Shown here: in pieces, positions 49,801-61,800 of the stretch
How positions within the stretch are numbered: the stretch's first letter is position 1
Layout: every line of letters begins with the position of its first letter
From: Elusimicrobia bacterium RIFOXYA2_FULL_47_53
GTDB lineage: Bacteria > Elusimicrobiota > Endomicrobiia > Endomicrobiales > XYA2-FULL-47-53
Assembly: GCA_001800315.1 (NCBI GenBank)
Contig: MGVE01000006.1
Location: 62,001 to 126,000, forward strand
Direction of reading: 5' to 3'
Length of the DNA: 64,000 nt
The notes under the pieces: model-generated
What the model was told of the DNA's origin: nothing
The model's database searches: none
Seen by the model: the letters and a program-made list of their open reading frames with translations, nothing else
Translations under genes and position numbers: made by a program

Positions 49801-52800
49801 TCGTTCTGCCAGCCTTTTGAGCCTCCGTCGTCGTACCAGAAGCGCGATGTGCCGCCGTCCAAATCCTTAACCGAGATCTGGACCTGTTTGGGCCCCGCGG
49901 TGGCGTCAAAAGAGGTGCCGGAAATAGTTCCCAGCGTTGAATAGGCCCCGTTTTCCGAAGGCAGATTAACCTCGGAGGTGGGCCCGAGATTATCATAAGT
50001 GAAGGTGCAGGTGGAAATAAACGCGGCGGAGTTCGGAGCCGGGAGCGCTTCGTCGCGCGATTCCACATCTATGGAATAGCTCTTACCGCTTTCAAAAGCC
50101 GGATACAAACCGCTGCCCGTGTTCCAGAAAGCGTCATGGGTATAGGTCCAGTCTATGGTTCCCGCTCCGGAGCCCGACGCGTTATTCCAGGTTGAGGCGG
50201 AATTCCATCCCGTAAAGGTCCAGTAGAAGTTGTCGGTAATCCTTCTGATCTTGGCCCTGACAAGCACCGTATTAGTCTCGTCTTCTCTGCTCTTTCCGGA
50301 AATAGTCGGAAGAGAGGAAACCGTTGTCCCGTCGCCGGGCACGCTAACCCAGGCGCGAGGCGCGGTATTATCATACTTAAATGTCGCCGTGGTCCAGGCC
50401 GTTTCATAGTTGCCGGCGAGGTCCTGAATTCTTGAATTTATCCTGTAAACATGGTTGTTGGACGGCGTAGAACGCCATATCGTATACGACCAGGTTATGG
50501 TTCCGCCCGTAGAGCTGGTGCCTGCGGCGATATTCCAGACGGCGTTGTCTCCTGCGGCCCAGTCGCCGAGGCCGCCGTTTAGGGAATCATCCCAGGTCTG
50601 GGCCAGCGAAACATCAAAAATTCTTGCGTAGGATTTCATTATGCCGTAAGCGTCATTTGCCGTACCAGAAATGGTGGGTATGCTGTTATAGGATTTTTCG
50701 GGCATCGCCGGCAGCACTATGGCCGATGTGGGGCCGGATTTATCGCAGCGCCAGGTTGCGCCGGCGTGCAGAGGCTCTATTTCGGAATTTAGGGCGTTGT
50801 CGTAGGCCTTTGACTGAATCTGGTACCTCTCGGCGTTGACCCAGGTTGGGAGATTGGTATCTCTGTACCAGCGGTTCTCGGCAGGCACCCAGGTGGTTGA
50901 AAGTTCCTGAGGCAATACCTGCCAGCCGCCGGAGCCGTCGTAATATTTATTGAGCCTTGAGGCATCGCCTTCCACGCATTTAATTAGTACTTTCACTTCT
51001 TTTATGCCCGTGAAAGGAACGCTCGCGATACCGGTCAGCGTCGTAACCGTCTCAAAATACGAGCCGTCGGGCGGGTAATAAACACGGGAATACGGCTTAT
51101 TAGTGTCAAAGCTGAAGGTATTGGTCTGGCCGGTTCCCGGCGTTTCTTCGTTGCCGGCGGCGTCGTAGGCTTTGGACTTTACCTGATAAATAGTGCTGTC
51201 GCTCCAGGCCGGGGCTGTAAGGGTCCAGACCTCTCTGCCCGTCGCGGCATGGAAGGTTTCGCTTGAGCTCCAGAGAGTTCCGCCCTGCCAGTAGGTGCTG
51301 GGATAAGTCAGGTCGCGCACGGAGACTCTTACCTGCGAGAGGCCGAAGGTGTCATAAGCGGTTCCCGAAAGAGTCGGCAGTTCGTTTACATTGGCGAAAT
51401 TTGCCGGCAGCACGACCGTTGAGGTCGGTTTGCTTATATCATATATGAATGTTGACGAGGCAAGCACGGTTTCATAGTTGCCGGAAGCCGGCAGGGCGTT
51501 ATCATAAGCCCTTGAGAAAACCGTGTAGGTGCTGTAATCGGTAAGATAAGTTCCGAAACCGCTGTAAGCCCAGGTCGTGTTGCCGCTTGAAAGCGGGTTG
51601 GAGGCGTAATAGGCCTCGCCGCCGGTAAAGTCGGAACCGTTCCACCAGCCGGAGGGCGCTGTCACCTTGTAGATTCCCACCTCGGTCTGAGAAACTCCGG
51701 CCAGCGTATCAACCGATGTTCCTGAAATAGAGGTCAGGGTTTTTGTTATAAGCCTGTTGGTGGGCCAGGTCACGGTGCTCGTCGGAGTAGAGCGGTCGCA
51801 TATGTAGGTGACCGAGTTTACGGTGACATTGAAGGCCGACTCTATATTTCCCGGGGCCGGTTTGGATTTATCCGTCGCCTTTGAAAGCACCAGATAGGCC
51901 TGCCCGTCAGCCCAGTTGGCATTGTTGAAATTGTAAGTCCAGGTCTCGGAACCGGTCACGACAAACCACTGAGCCGCCGGCTGGTCAAAATCGGCGCCGC
52001 CCCACCAGTTGCTGCCGGGTTTTGTTTTATTCTCTATTGCGATTGATACTTCCTCAACGCCGCTGGCGCCGCCCGCGGGAAGGTCAGAGGCGGTTCCGGA
52101 AATCGTAGGCAGGCTTCTGTAATAATTATACTGGGCAACTCCCGGCTGAAGCGGCCTTGTAAGCGCCGACTGAGGCGCGGCATCGTCGTAATTAAATTCC
52201 GTATCGTAAGCGGGTACATCGGCCGCGGCCTCAGACGAACCGGCGATATCCCAGGCGCGCGACGCGACTCTGTAGGTGCGGCCGGGCACATAGCTCACTG
52301 ATGTATTGTAGGCCCAGGAAGAGGTATAGACCGTATTTGAAGGCACGGGCACCCAAGAGGAAACATTTAACTGCCAGCCGCTTGAACCGTGCCAGTAGAG
52401 GTTGTCGTTTACATTGTAAATCCTCAGCTCAACTATTGAAATGCCGCTGTTTCCGTCGTAGGAGTTACCGGCTATGTTTATGCCGGAGCGGTAGAAATCC
52501 CCTGAAATTGGCGAGGTCACCGTTGAAGTCGGCTTAACGGAATCGTATGTAAACTGCGCGTAGGGATACGGCAGGTCCACTTCGTTGCCGGCGTTATCCA
52601 TTGTCTTGGCAACGACCTTGTAGCTGGCTCCGTCTTCCCAGGAGGGCACCGGTGTCCTGTACCATTCGCCGCCGACTACGGTCGCGGGCTGCCAGACGGC
52701 GCCGGCTTCATCCTGGGTAAATACCGAACCGTCCCACCAGCCGCCGGTCGGAGGATTTTTCTGGTAAGTCACATTTGCCGAGCCGGTCCCGAAAGCATCG

Positions 52801-55800
52801 CTGGAAGTTCCTGAAACAGTGGACAGAGAGCTGTACCAGCTGTTGTTGGCGGGAAGCGTGACCGCGGCGACCGGACTGGTTTCATCAAACCTGAAAAGCA
52901 CCGGAGTGGAAGCGTTGCCGAAATTTCCGGCCTTATCCACGGCTCTTGCCTGAATCAGGTAGCGGTAACCGTCGCGCAGAGGCGGCGCGGCCCATTCCCA
53001 TCTGGTGCCGAGCCAGGTGGCCGTTGAATATACGGGCACGCTCGCGTTGAATGTTGAGACGCCGTTCCACCAGGAGCCGAGCGGATTCTCCTCGCGGATA
53101 GCCACATGAACTCTTGAAATGCCGGCCGGCGCGTCGGAAGCGGTGCCGGTAATAGTCGGTATGGTGTTGGCGTAAGCCGTGGACGGATAAGTGACCGTTG
53201 CCGTCGGCTTTTCCAGATCGTAAATAAATGTCCAGCTGCTTATGACAAGCTGCGTATTGGGATTATCCGGAGTCGTGACATCTATCGCGTTATCCTTGGC
53301 GCGCGCGTAAACTTTATACTGCCTCGGCTGGCTCCAGCTGATACCGGAAGTATTATAGTACCACTGAGCGGGATTGCCCGGCACGGTCGTGGCGCTTATG
53401 TAATAGGCCGTAGGCTGGTTTATCCAGGCGGAACCGTTCCACCAGGTTGTGCCCTGCGAGAGATCCTGTACTGCTATGTCAACAGCGCTTATATCGCTTA
53501 AGTAGTCAACAGCGGTTCCGGAAAGCATGCTGATACCGTTGGCGTAAAGCTGGTTGGGGTACGATATAGTCGCGGTGGGCACTCCGACATCGTAAATAAA
53601 TGTTATGGTGTTAACTCCGACCGTGTACGCGATTTCCTGATTCTGCGGCAGAGAATCGTCCGTAGCCCTGCTGGCAAGGGTATAGGAGCGGCCGCTCTGG
53701 AGCCGTGAGGCAAAGCCCGTGGAATAGATCCAGTCCGTCGTGCCGGAAGGAAGTATCCAGGCGAACTGGTTGGCCGGATCGGTGTTGAAATTGTCGCCGT
53801 CAAAACACAGCCCCGCGGTATTATCCTTTAAGAATATGTGCGTAAGGCTCATTCCCGCCGTGTAAGGACCGTCGGGAGAAACCATATCGGCCGCGGTGCC
53901 GGACAAAGTGGGCAATACCCTGTAATATTTCAGGTTCTCCGGCTGGGTTACGACACTGGCCGGCTTTGTGTCGTCGTAGCGGAATGTTTTAGCCGTGCCG
54001 GTTGATTCGTTACCGGAATTATCCCGCGTCCACGGTATTATCTTATATTCCTTTCCGCTCTTCCAGCCGGGGATAGTGTTGGCGCCGGAAGGATAATGCC
54101 AATCCGTGGTTCCGAGCGCCAGCGGCCAGTGCATGGCTCCGGGCACTATTTCCCAGGCCGAGCCGGTCCAGTATTTGTTCGGAGCTATATCCTGAAGGGC
54201 CACTCTCGTTTCTTCTATCCCGGCGGTAGAATCAAAGGCGGTTCCGGAAATAGTTGCAAGCGACGAGTAATATGTCACGCCCGCGGCCGGCAGAGTCACA
54301 ACCGAGGTGGATTTTGAAGTATCGTACGAGAATGTGTAACTTGTCGCGGAAACCTGGTAATTCTGCGCCGCGTCTTTAGCCATCACATAAATTCTGTAAG
54401 TCCTGCCGTCCAGCCACGAAGGAATATGCCAGGTCTGCTGCCAGTCGGCGAGCGTTCCGGCGTCAACTGCGGTGTAGGAAGCGGTTCCCTGAGTAAATGT
54501 CTGGGCGGCCCAGTCCCAGTAGTTGCCGCCCTCGGGGTTGTACTGAATGGCTATCTCAACCGACTCAAGGCCGCTGACATTTGTGCCGGGGTCCTGCGCG
54601 GTGCCCGAAATTGTCAGCAGCTCTCCCGACTTGTGATATTGTTTATTGGGCAGTGTTATTGACGAAAGCGGAAGCGAAGAATCGTACAGGAAAGTCCTTG
54701 TGGTCCAGCCGCTTAAGTTTCCGGCAAGGTCAAGCGCCCGTACATTGACATTGTAATAAACCTGGTCGCTGAAAGCCGGGGAGGTGGAACCCCACACCGA
54801 GCTGGAGCCAGCGCCTGGAGTTGACATCGTAACATTCCACACGCTTCCCGTCTGCCAGGAATGAGAAGGCTCATTATAGAACCATGCCGGGTTAGCCGCG
54901 GGGCCTGTTGAAAGCCTTATGTAAACATCTCTTACGCCGGAGAGAGCGTCAACCGGCGTGTCAACCGCGGTGCCTGTGATGTAAGTAAGCGTGTTGGAAG
55001 GGCCGTAAGAAACGGAAGCCGCCGGAGCGCCAAGGGTCGTGGACGGAGCGTCTCTGTCAAACAGGAACTGAACCGTGGTTCTGGCGCCGAGGTTCGTCGC
55101 GAAATCTTTTGCCCGGACCCTTATGGAGTAGTATCTCTGGCTTTCCCAGGCCGGCAGCGAGGAGGTCGCAGTCCACACGCTGTAGAGAGCCTGAGGCGAC
55201 AATACCCTGCCGCTGATCTCTGAGGTGGGTGCGTTAGACGAGAAGGCGACCCCGGTCCAGTAATAAGTATCGCCGGTCAGCAGGTAGGCTATCTGCACCT
55301 TAATCTCGGTTACTCCGCTGAAATCGTCTGTCGCGGTGCCCGAGATAGTGGGCATGGAATTATAGGTGCTTAAATTTGCCGGAAGCACTATGCTTGCCGA
55401 TGGAGCGATATCGTCGTAGGAGAATATCACCGATGAAACGCCGACGGTAAATGTGTCGTTCTGGTTATTCGCGTTATCCAGTCCGCGCGAGGCTACCATG
55501 TAGCGGTGGCCGCTGGTCCAGGTAATATTTGGAGGCGCGCCGTAATTCCACGCGTCAAGAGTTCCGCCGGTCCAGTCGTTCCAGGTACTGGACCCCCAGC
55601 CGCCGCCGTTCCAGTAGGAGCCGTTGTTTAAATCCTGTATCAAAACCTGAACATTGGCGACACCCGTGAAATCGTCTCCGGATATGCCCTGTATCTCAGG
55701 CAGCGAATTATAGCCCGAAAGGTGCACCGGCACTTGTATGGTGGTTTCCGGAGCCAGGGTATCAACATAGAATGTCGTGGCGGAATATATAGACTGAGCG

Positions 55801-58800
55801 TTGTTGGCCTTATCGGTCGCGGAAGTATTTAAATAATAGGTTTTGCCGGAAATCCAGTTGATCTGGGTCGTATACTGCCAGTAGGTTCCGCCGGGCGTGA
55901 GGTTTGAGGTCATAAGCCAGGTGGAAACATTTACCTGCCAGCCGGTGCTGTTCCAGTAATAAGGCGAACCTGTCTCTTCATAGTAAACTCTTATCTTAGT
56001 ATAGGATACATTGTCGGGAAGGTCGTCAAGCGCGGTTCCCGAAAGGGTCGTCAGGGCATTGCCGGAAGCGTTATACTGGCCGCCGCTGGTGGGCCTTAAG
56101 GACCCTGAAAGCGGAGGCTCTATATCTACCGTGCAGGTTCTTGTGGAAAGCGGAGCCTCGTAGTTGGGAGTGGAAGGCACGTTGTCGTTAGCCTTAACTC
56201 TTATTCTGTATTTCTTGCCTGATATCCAGTTTGGCGCCGCCAGCGTCCAGGCCACCGACGGGTCGGAAGGATAATCGTTGTAGTATATAGAGGCCGAACC
56301 CATTGTGGTATTCTCGGTCGTCGCGGCGTCTCCTCCGTAATAATTGTAAACCACCCAGGTTGAACCGGCAAAATCCCACCATTTGTCCGAGCCCGACGCG
56401 GTATTGGGGTCAAAGGGCGATTCGTCAAGCCTTACGGAAACTTTTATGATAGAAACGCCGGCGTAGGAGAATCCCGCTCCTTCATAATAATCTGCCGAGG
56501 TGCCGGAGATTGTAGTAAGCGGGTCTGCCGTGGAATAGCCCTTGTCTTCCAGGGGCCTTGAAACCGATGAAACCGGCGAATGAGTATCAAAGTAAACCGT
56601 ATAAGTTACCGAAGAACCGACAAGGTTTATGTTATCGGTGGCCTTAATGGAAATATTATACGACTTGCCGCTCTCCCAGACCGGCAGGTCGGTATATTCA
56701 AAATTCGGTGTCGCCTGCGTGTCTCCGCTTAAAGTTGCCGAAGGCCAGGAGCCGGGCATGGCGCCCCAGGAGCCGTTCCAGTAGGAGCTGTCGGAATTTC
56801 TCTTTATAAGAACTTCCACTTTCTGGACTCCGGAGTGATACAGCGAATTCTGGGGATAATCTATCGCGGTGCCGGTTATGGATGCCAGCGTGGTATAATA
56901 ACGGCCGTTGACGGGGCTTACGAAGGCCGCCGTCGGAGCCGAAGAATCAAATTTGAAATAATTTTCCACCGCCGCCTGCACATTCCCGGGCAGAGGCAGC
57001 GCGTTGTCGCTGGCCCAGGTTTTTACTTTATACCTGTGGCCCTGCTTCCAGTTCGCGTTGGGCACATCGGTTGAGGACCAGTTAACCCAGAGGTCTGCGG
57101 TCATCGCGGTCCAGGTGGAAGGCGTGCCCGAGGTCCAGCCGCCGGACGGGTATTCCCAGTACAAATTCTCTTCGGCAACGCCCGGAGTAATATCCTGAAC
57201 AAGGAATTGCACTTTCTTCACCCCGGATTTAAGCGGCCCGAAGGCGGCTGTCGTATCCTGGGCGGTTCCGGATATTGTGGAGAGGCTTGAATAGAATACC
57301 TCGGGGTCAGCCGGAGCGAGAATAACGGCTGAAGGGGCGTCTTTATCGCAGATAAATGTGGAGCCTCCGACATTGTACCAGTCCTGGGTATTGCCGGCGT
57401 AATCAACCGCCTGGTTGGTGACATAATAGGAGACGCCGGATTTAAGAGCGCTTAAGAAATTGGCGCTGTAATAGTTCCAGTCACCGTCGCCCGTGTTTAT
57501 GCCGAAATTTTTGCTGTCGGGAGTGCCCGAGACAAAACCGCTGCCGTCAAACCAGGTTCCGTCGGTATTCTGCCTCACGGCTATAAGCCTGCCCTCGGTG
57601 CCTGAATTGCTGCCCGGGAACGGCATATCCTGGGCTGTGCCCGAAAGCGTGGCAAGAGAAGCGTTCCAGTATTCCCCGCTTAACGGCTTGGCGACTATAA
57701 TTTCCGGGTCCTGATTATCGTAAAGGAATGTTTTTGTTGAGTAGCTTGTGGACCACTGGCCCGATTTATCCAGTACTCTGGCGTTAACGCTGTAGTTTCT
57801 GCCCGAATTTAAGTTGACATCCGAGAAGGTGGTAAACCAGACTTCCCAGGCCGATGTGTTGGTGGCGACAAACCAGGCCGTCTCGGGAAGGTTAAAGTTT
57901 ATCCTGAAATCGTCGTACTGGCGCGAATACCACTTGGTTATCTCCTGGTCGTAGACCCTCACCTGAACATATTCAATATTTCCCGTGGCCGCGCCGGCGG
58001 AATCGCCCGCGGTGCCGGAAATCGTGGTAAGCGTGTTATGGTACGACTGGTCCGGCTTTGTCACGGACAGCGTCGGAGGCGTCTGGTCAAAGGTAAAGAC
58101 CTGATCCGCCGCTGTTGAGATATTTCCAGACATATCCGTGGCCCTTGCTTTAACAAGGTATGTTATGCCGTTTGACCAGGAGGGAGTTGAAACGCTCGGC
58201 ACAACCCAGGTAACGGTAGAGTAATCGGCCGAATAAGTCTGCGCCGTTATCCAGTTTGTCGTACCGGGAAGGAATCCCGAACCCGGCACAAACCAGTCTC
58301 CATTGTCCTGGCGCTGGAAAGCCACCTCAACTTTGGAGAGGCCTGAGTTATTCGGGTAAACCGATTTCCAGTCGTAGGCGGTACCGGAAATCGTCGGGAG
58401 AGCCGTCATCCAGTCTTTATTGGGCATTGACAATTTAACTCTCGGCACTGTGGCGTCCCACCTGAACTGCGCCGTAGTCCAGCCCGCGAGGTTGTCGGTA
58501 TAGTCAATGGCGCGGGAATTGACATCGTATATTCTGCCGTCGTCCCACGCCAGGGAAGTAAAGGTCCAGGGAGATGTGCCGGAAACAACGGTCCAGGAAG
58601 TGCTGTCAACCGTCCAGCCGTTGCCCACCGAATAATATTCGTCGCTCGGGGTTGCCGTGCGTTTTATTCTGACATAAACCTCTTTTACAAGCGAGTTTAT
58701 CGCGCTACCGCCCGAGGGCTGATCCTGCGAGGTGCCGGATATTGTCGGCAGAGTATTAACGGGCCCATAGAAGCTCTGGTCAGGTTTTGTTATGGCGCTG

Positions 58801-61800
58801 GCCGGAGGCAGGCTGTCAAAAAGTAATGTCACGGTGCTTAATAGAACATCGTAATTAGAGGCGCGGTCGCGCGAACGCGAAATCAGGCGGTACCTTGTTC
58901 CGTCACTCCAGGCGCTGTTTGAAATGCCGTAATCCCAGGTTTTCGTTCCCGTACCTGCGGTAACATTGACCGCACACCAGGTGGAAAATGCAACCCACTG
59001 ATTCTGGAAGTGGCTCCAGTAATTGCTGTCTCCGTCAACACCGGCTACTCTCTGAATTGAAACTGAAACCGAAGCTATCCCCGCGAGGTCTCCCGAGGCC
59101 GTGCCAGTGATAGATGTAAGCGAGCTGACACTGGCGCCGTCCTGCGGTGTGTTTACCGATGACAAAGGAGGCGTGGTGTCCACGACAAAATCGTAACCCG
59201 CGCCGCCGTTAAGCCAGGAACCGGCATTGCCGGTATTTAAGGCCGCGTCATGGCCCCTGGCCGAGAAGTTGTACTGTTTATCGGATACCCAGTTGCCGAA
59301 ACTGTTGGACCAGGTTCTTGAAAGGGTCCCGGCGCCTAAATCTTCGGCGTTAAAGGTCACGGTGCTGGTGGACCAGACCGCTCCGGTCCAGTAGAAGGTC
59401 GTAGTATCGTCAACTTTTGTGAGTTTGAGCTCAACCGTCGCGCCTCCGGCCAGATTATCTGTTATGTTACCGGAGAAATTTATGGGGCCGGTGGGGCTTA
59501 TGGCTGAATTCTGCGTCGGATAAGAAACCGTCGCCGAGGGCGCTTCTAAATCCATAAAGAAACTGTAGGAGGAAACGCCCACCGCGTACTGGCTCTGCGA
59601 GTTATCGGCCGAATCGTAAGCTTTCGCGGCCATATAATAGGTAGTGTTGTTTTCCCAGTCAAGGGCCGCGGGCTTTGTCCAGCTCCACGAAGAGGTATAA
59701 ACGGTTATGGGGTTCCACGCTGGGCTTAACTTCCAGCCTTCCGAAGGGGCGTCTTTCCAGTATCTCCAGTCGCTTGAACGCTGCAGCAGGAACTCCACTT
59801 TGGAAAGCAGGCCCGGCGCCGGGTCCGCGCAGTCACCGGCCGCACCGGCCACCGCCGAGCGCACGATATTCTGCAATGGCTCTGTCAGCGTCGCTGTCGG
59901 GAAAGAAACATCATAAATAAAGTTTTTGTCGGCCGTGGCGTTGAAGTTTGCCACCGGCGAAACATGGTCATAGGCCCTTGCTTTGACGGTATAAGATATT
60001 CCGTCGGCCCAGGGAATAGCGCCCAGATCCAGGCGCCAGACTCCGCCGGACCAGGCGTTCGTGGAATTCCATACAACCGATTCGGCCGTCCAGGAGGAAT
60101 CGGATACGCGCCAGTAATGGTTGTCGGCGCGTTTGATATTTATTTCTATGGTTTTTACTCCGGACGGAGCGTCGCTCGCGGTTCCGGAAATCGTAGGCAG
60201 GCTCTTGTGATAAGAATTGACCGGCAGAGCCATGGCTATTCCGGGCACCTGATTATCTATCCAGATTGTGACAATCGTGTTGGGAGCTGGAGGAACGGTA
60301 TCCGTGCCGAAAGGCGAGGGATTCCATTCGGGCACATTCGCGTCGCTTACGGCCCTGGTCTTTATGGTATAACTTGAATTATGCACAAACTGCGCGCTTT
60401 CAAGGCTGAAAGACCAGTCGGGTATTGAAAGAGCCGTCAGCATCCAGGTTGACTGGGCTATCCAGTAACCGTAAGTGTTTGTGTCCACGCTCGTGTAATA
60501 TTTTCCGTCGGACTGGCGCTGGATCTGCACCTGCGCGTACTGGGCCTCGGCGATTCCAACGCCCGTTTCTGAGGCCGTACCGCCTATGGACGCGACCTGA
60601 TAATAGAAATATCCGTCTTTGACCGTGGTAATAGTTGACTGCGGCTTGGGCGGAATAAGCTTAAATGTGCCGGCGTCGGAATCGGCGCCCTGGTTCGCGG
60701 CTTTATCAAAGGCCCTGGATTTTATTTCGTAATTCTCGCCGTCGCTCTCGGGATCCGGCTGCCAGTTCACCGCTAAAGTTGAATAGGTCCACACCCCGGT
60801 GCCTGAATTATAGGTCGTGGGAAGCCAGGTGGATCCGCCCCAGTCGCTGCCCGTCCAGAACTGGCCCGAAGCGGGATGCTTTATCTGCACCTGAACATAA
60901 TCAACGCTGCCTATGTTCGCGTCCGAAGCCGTTCCCGAAAGAGTCGGCATCTGGTTCTCGTTGGGATATGTCGGCAGCGTACCCGTCGGAAGCGTTACCA
61001 CCGAGACGGGCGCCGTGGTATCATAGATAAAGTAATTCGTGGTTCCCCATTTCAAATTGCCCGACATATCAAGGGCGCGGGAGGTTACGGTATAGGAAGT
61101 GTGGTTGGTCCAGAAGCTGTCTCCGCCCATGGAGTAGTTCCAGGTATAAGACGAGAAGGCGGTTGAAGTTAAGGCCGCCGTGCTCCAGACCGCCGAAGCG
61201 GAATCAAAACCTGTGCTGCCGTTCCAGTATTTATCGTCGCTGAGCCTGCCTATGGCTATCTCCACATTCCTTATATCAGAAGGAATTCCTCCTGCGACAA
61301 TGTTGGGGTCATTAGCCGTGCCGGCGATAGCTGTCAGCGTTTTTTTCCATACCCCGGTCAGAGGAGACGAAGTGTAGTTGTTGGGCCCGGCGGTATCGTA
61401 ATAATAGGTATTGGTGGGAATGTTAATTTCATAGTTTGGCGCGGGCACCTGGACATTGTCCTGGGCTCTGGTGTTGACATAATAGGCAAAACCGCCGTCT
61501 AAGACGGTGGCGTCAATGGCTTTCTCCCAGTATACGCCCGCGGGGCATGTCGTCGGATCCCAGGAACTGCTGTCACCAGTCCAGTCTTTTGAGACCCAGT
61601 TGAGCCAGTTGCCGTCGGAGCGCTGTATTCTTATCTTTACTCCGGCAACGCCTGTCCCGGCTCCGTCGGCGCAGGTACCGGAGGAAAGCGCGACTTTTGA
61701 ATTTCTGAAATCAAGAGCCGAGGGATTTACAATTGTGCTTGTCGGCCTTGACCAGTCTATCCTGAAATACGAGGTAGTCCAGTTGGAAATATTGCTGGCG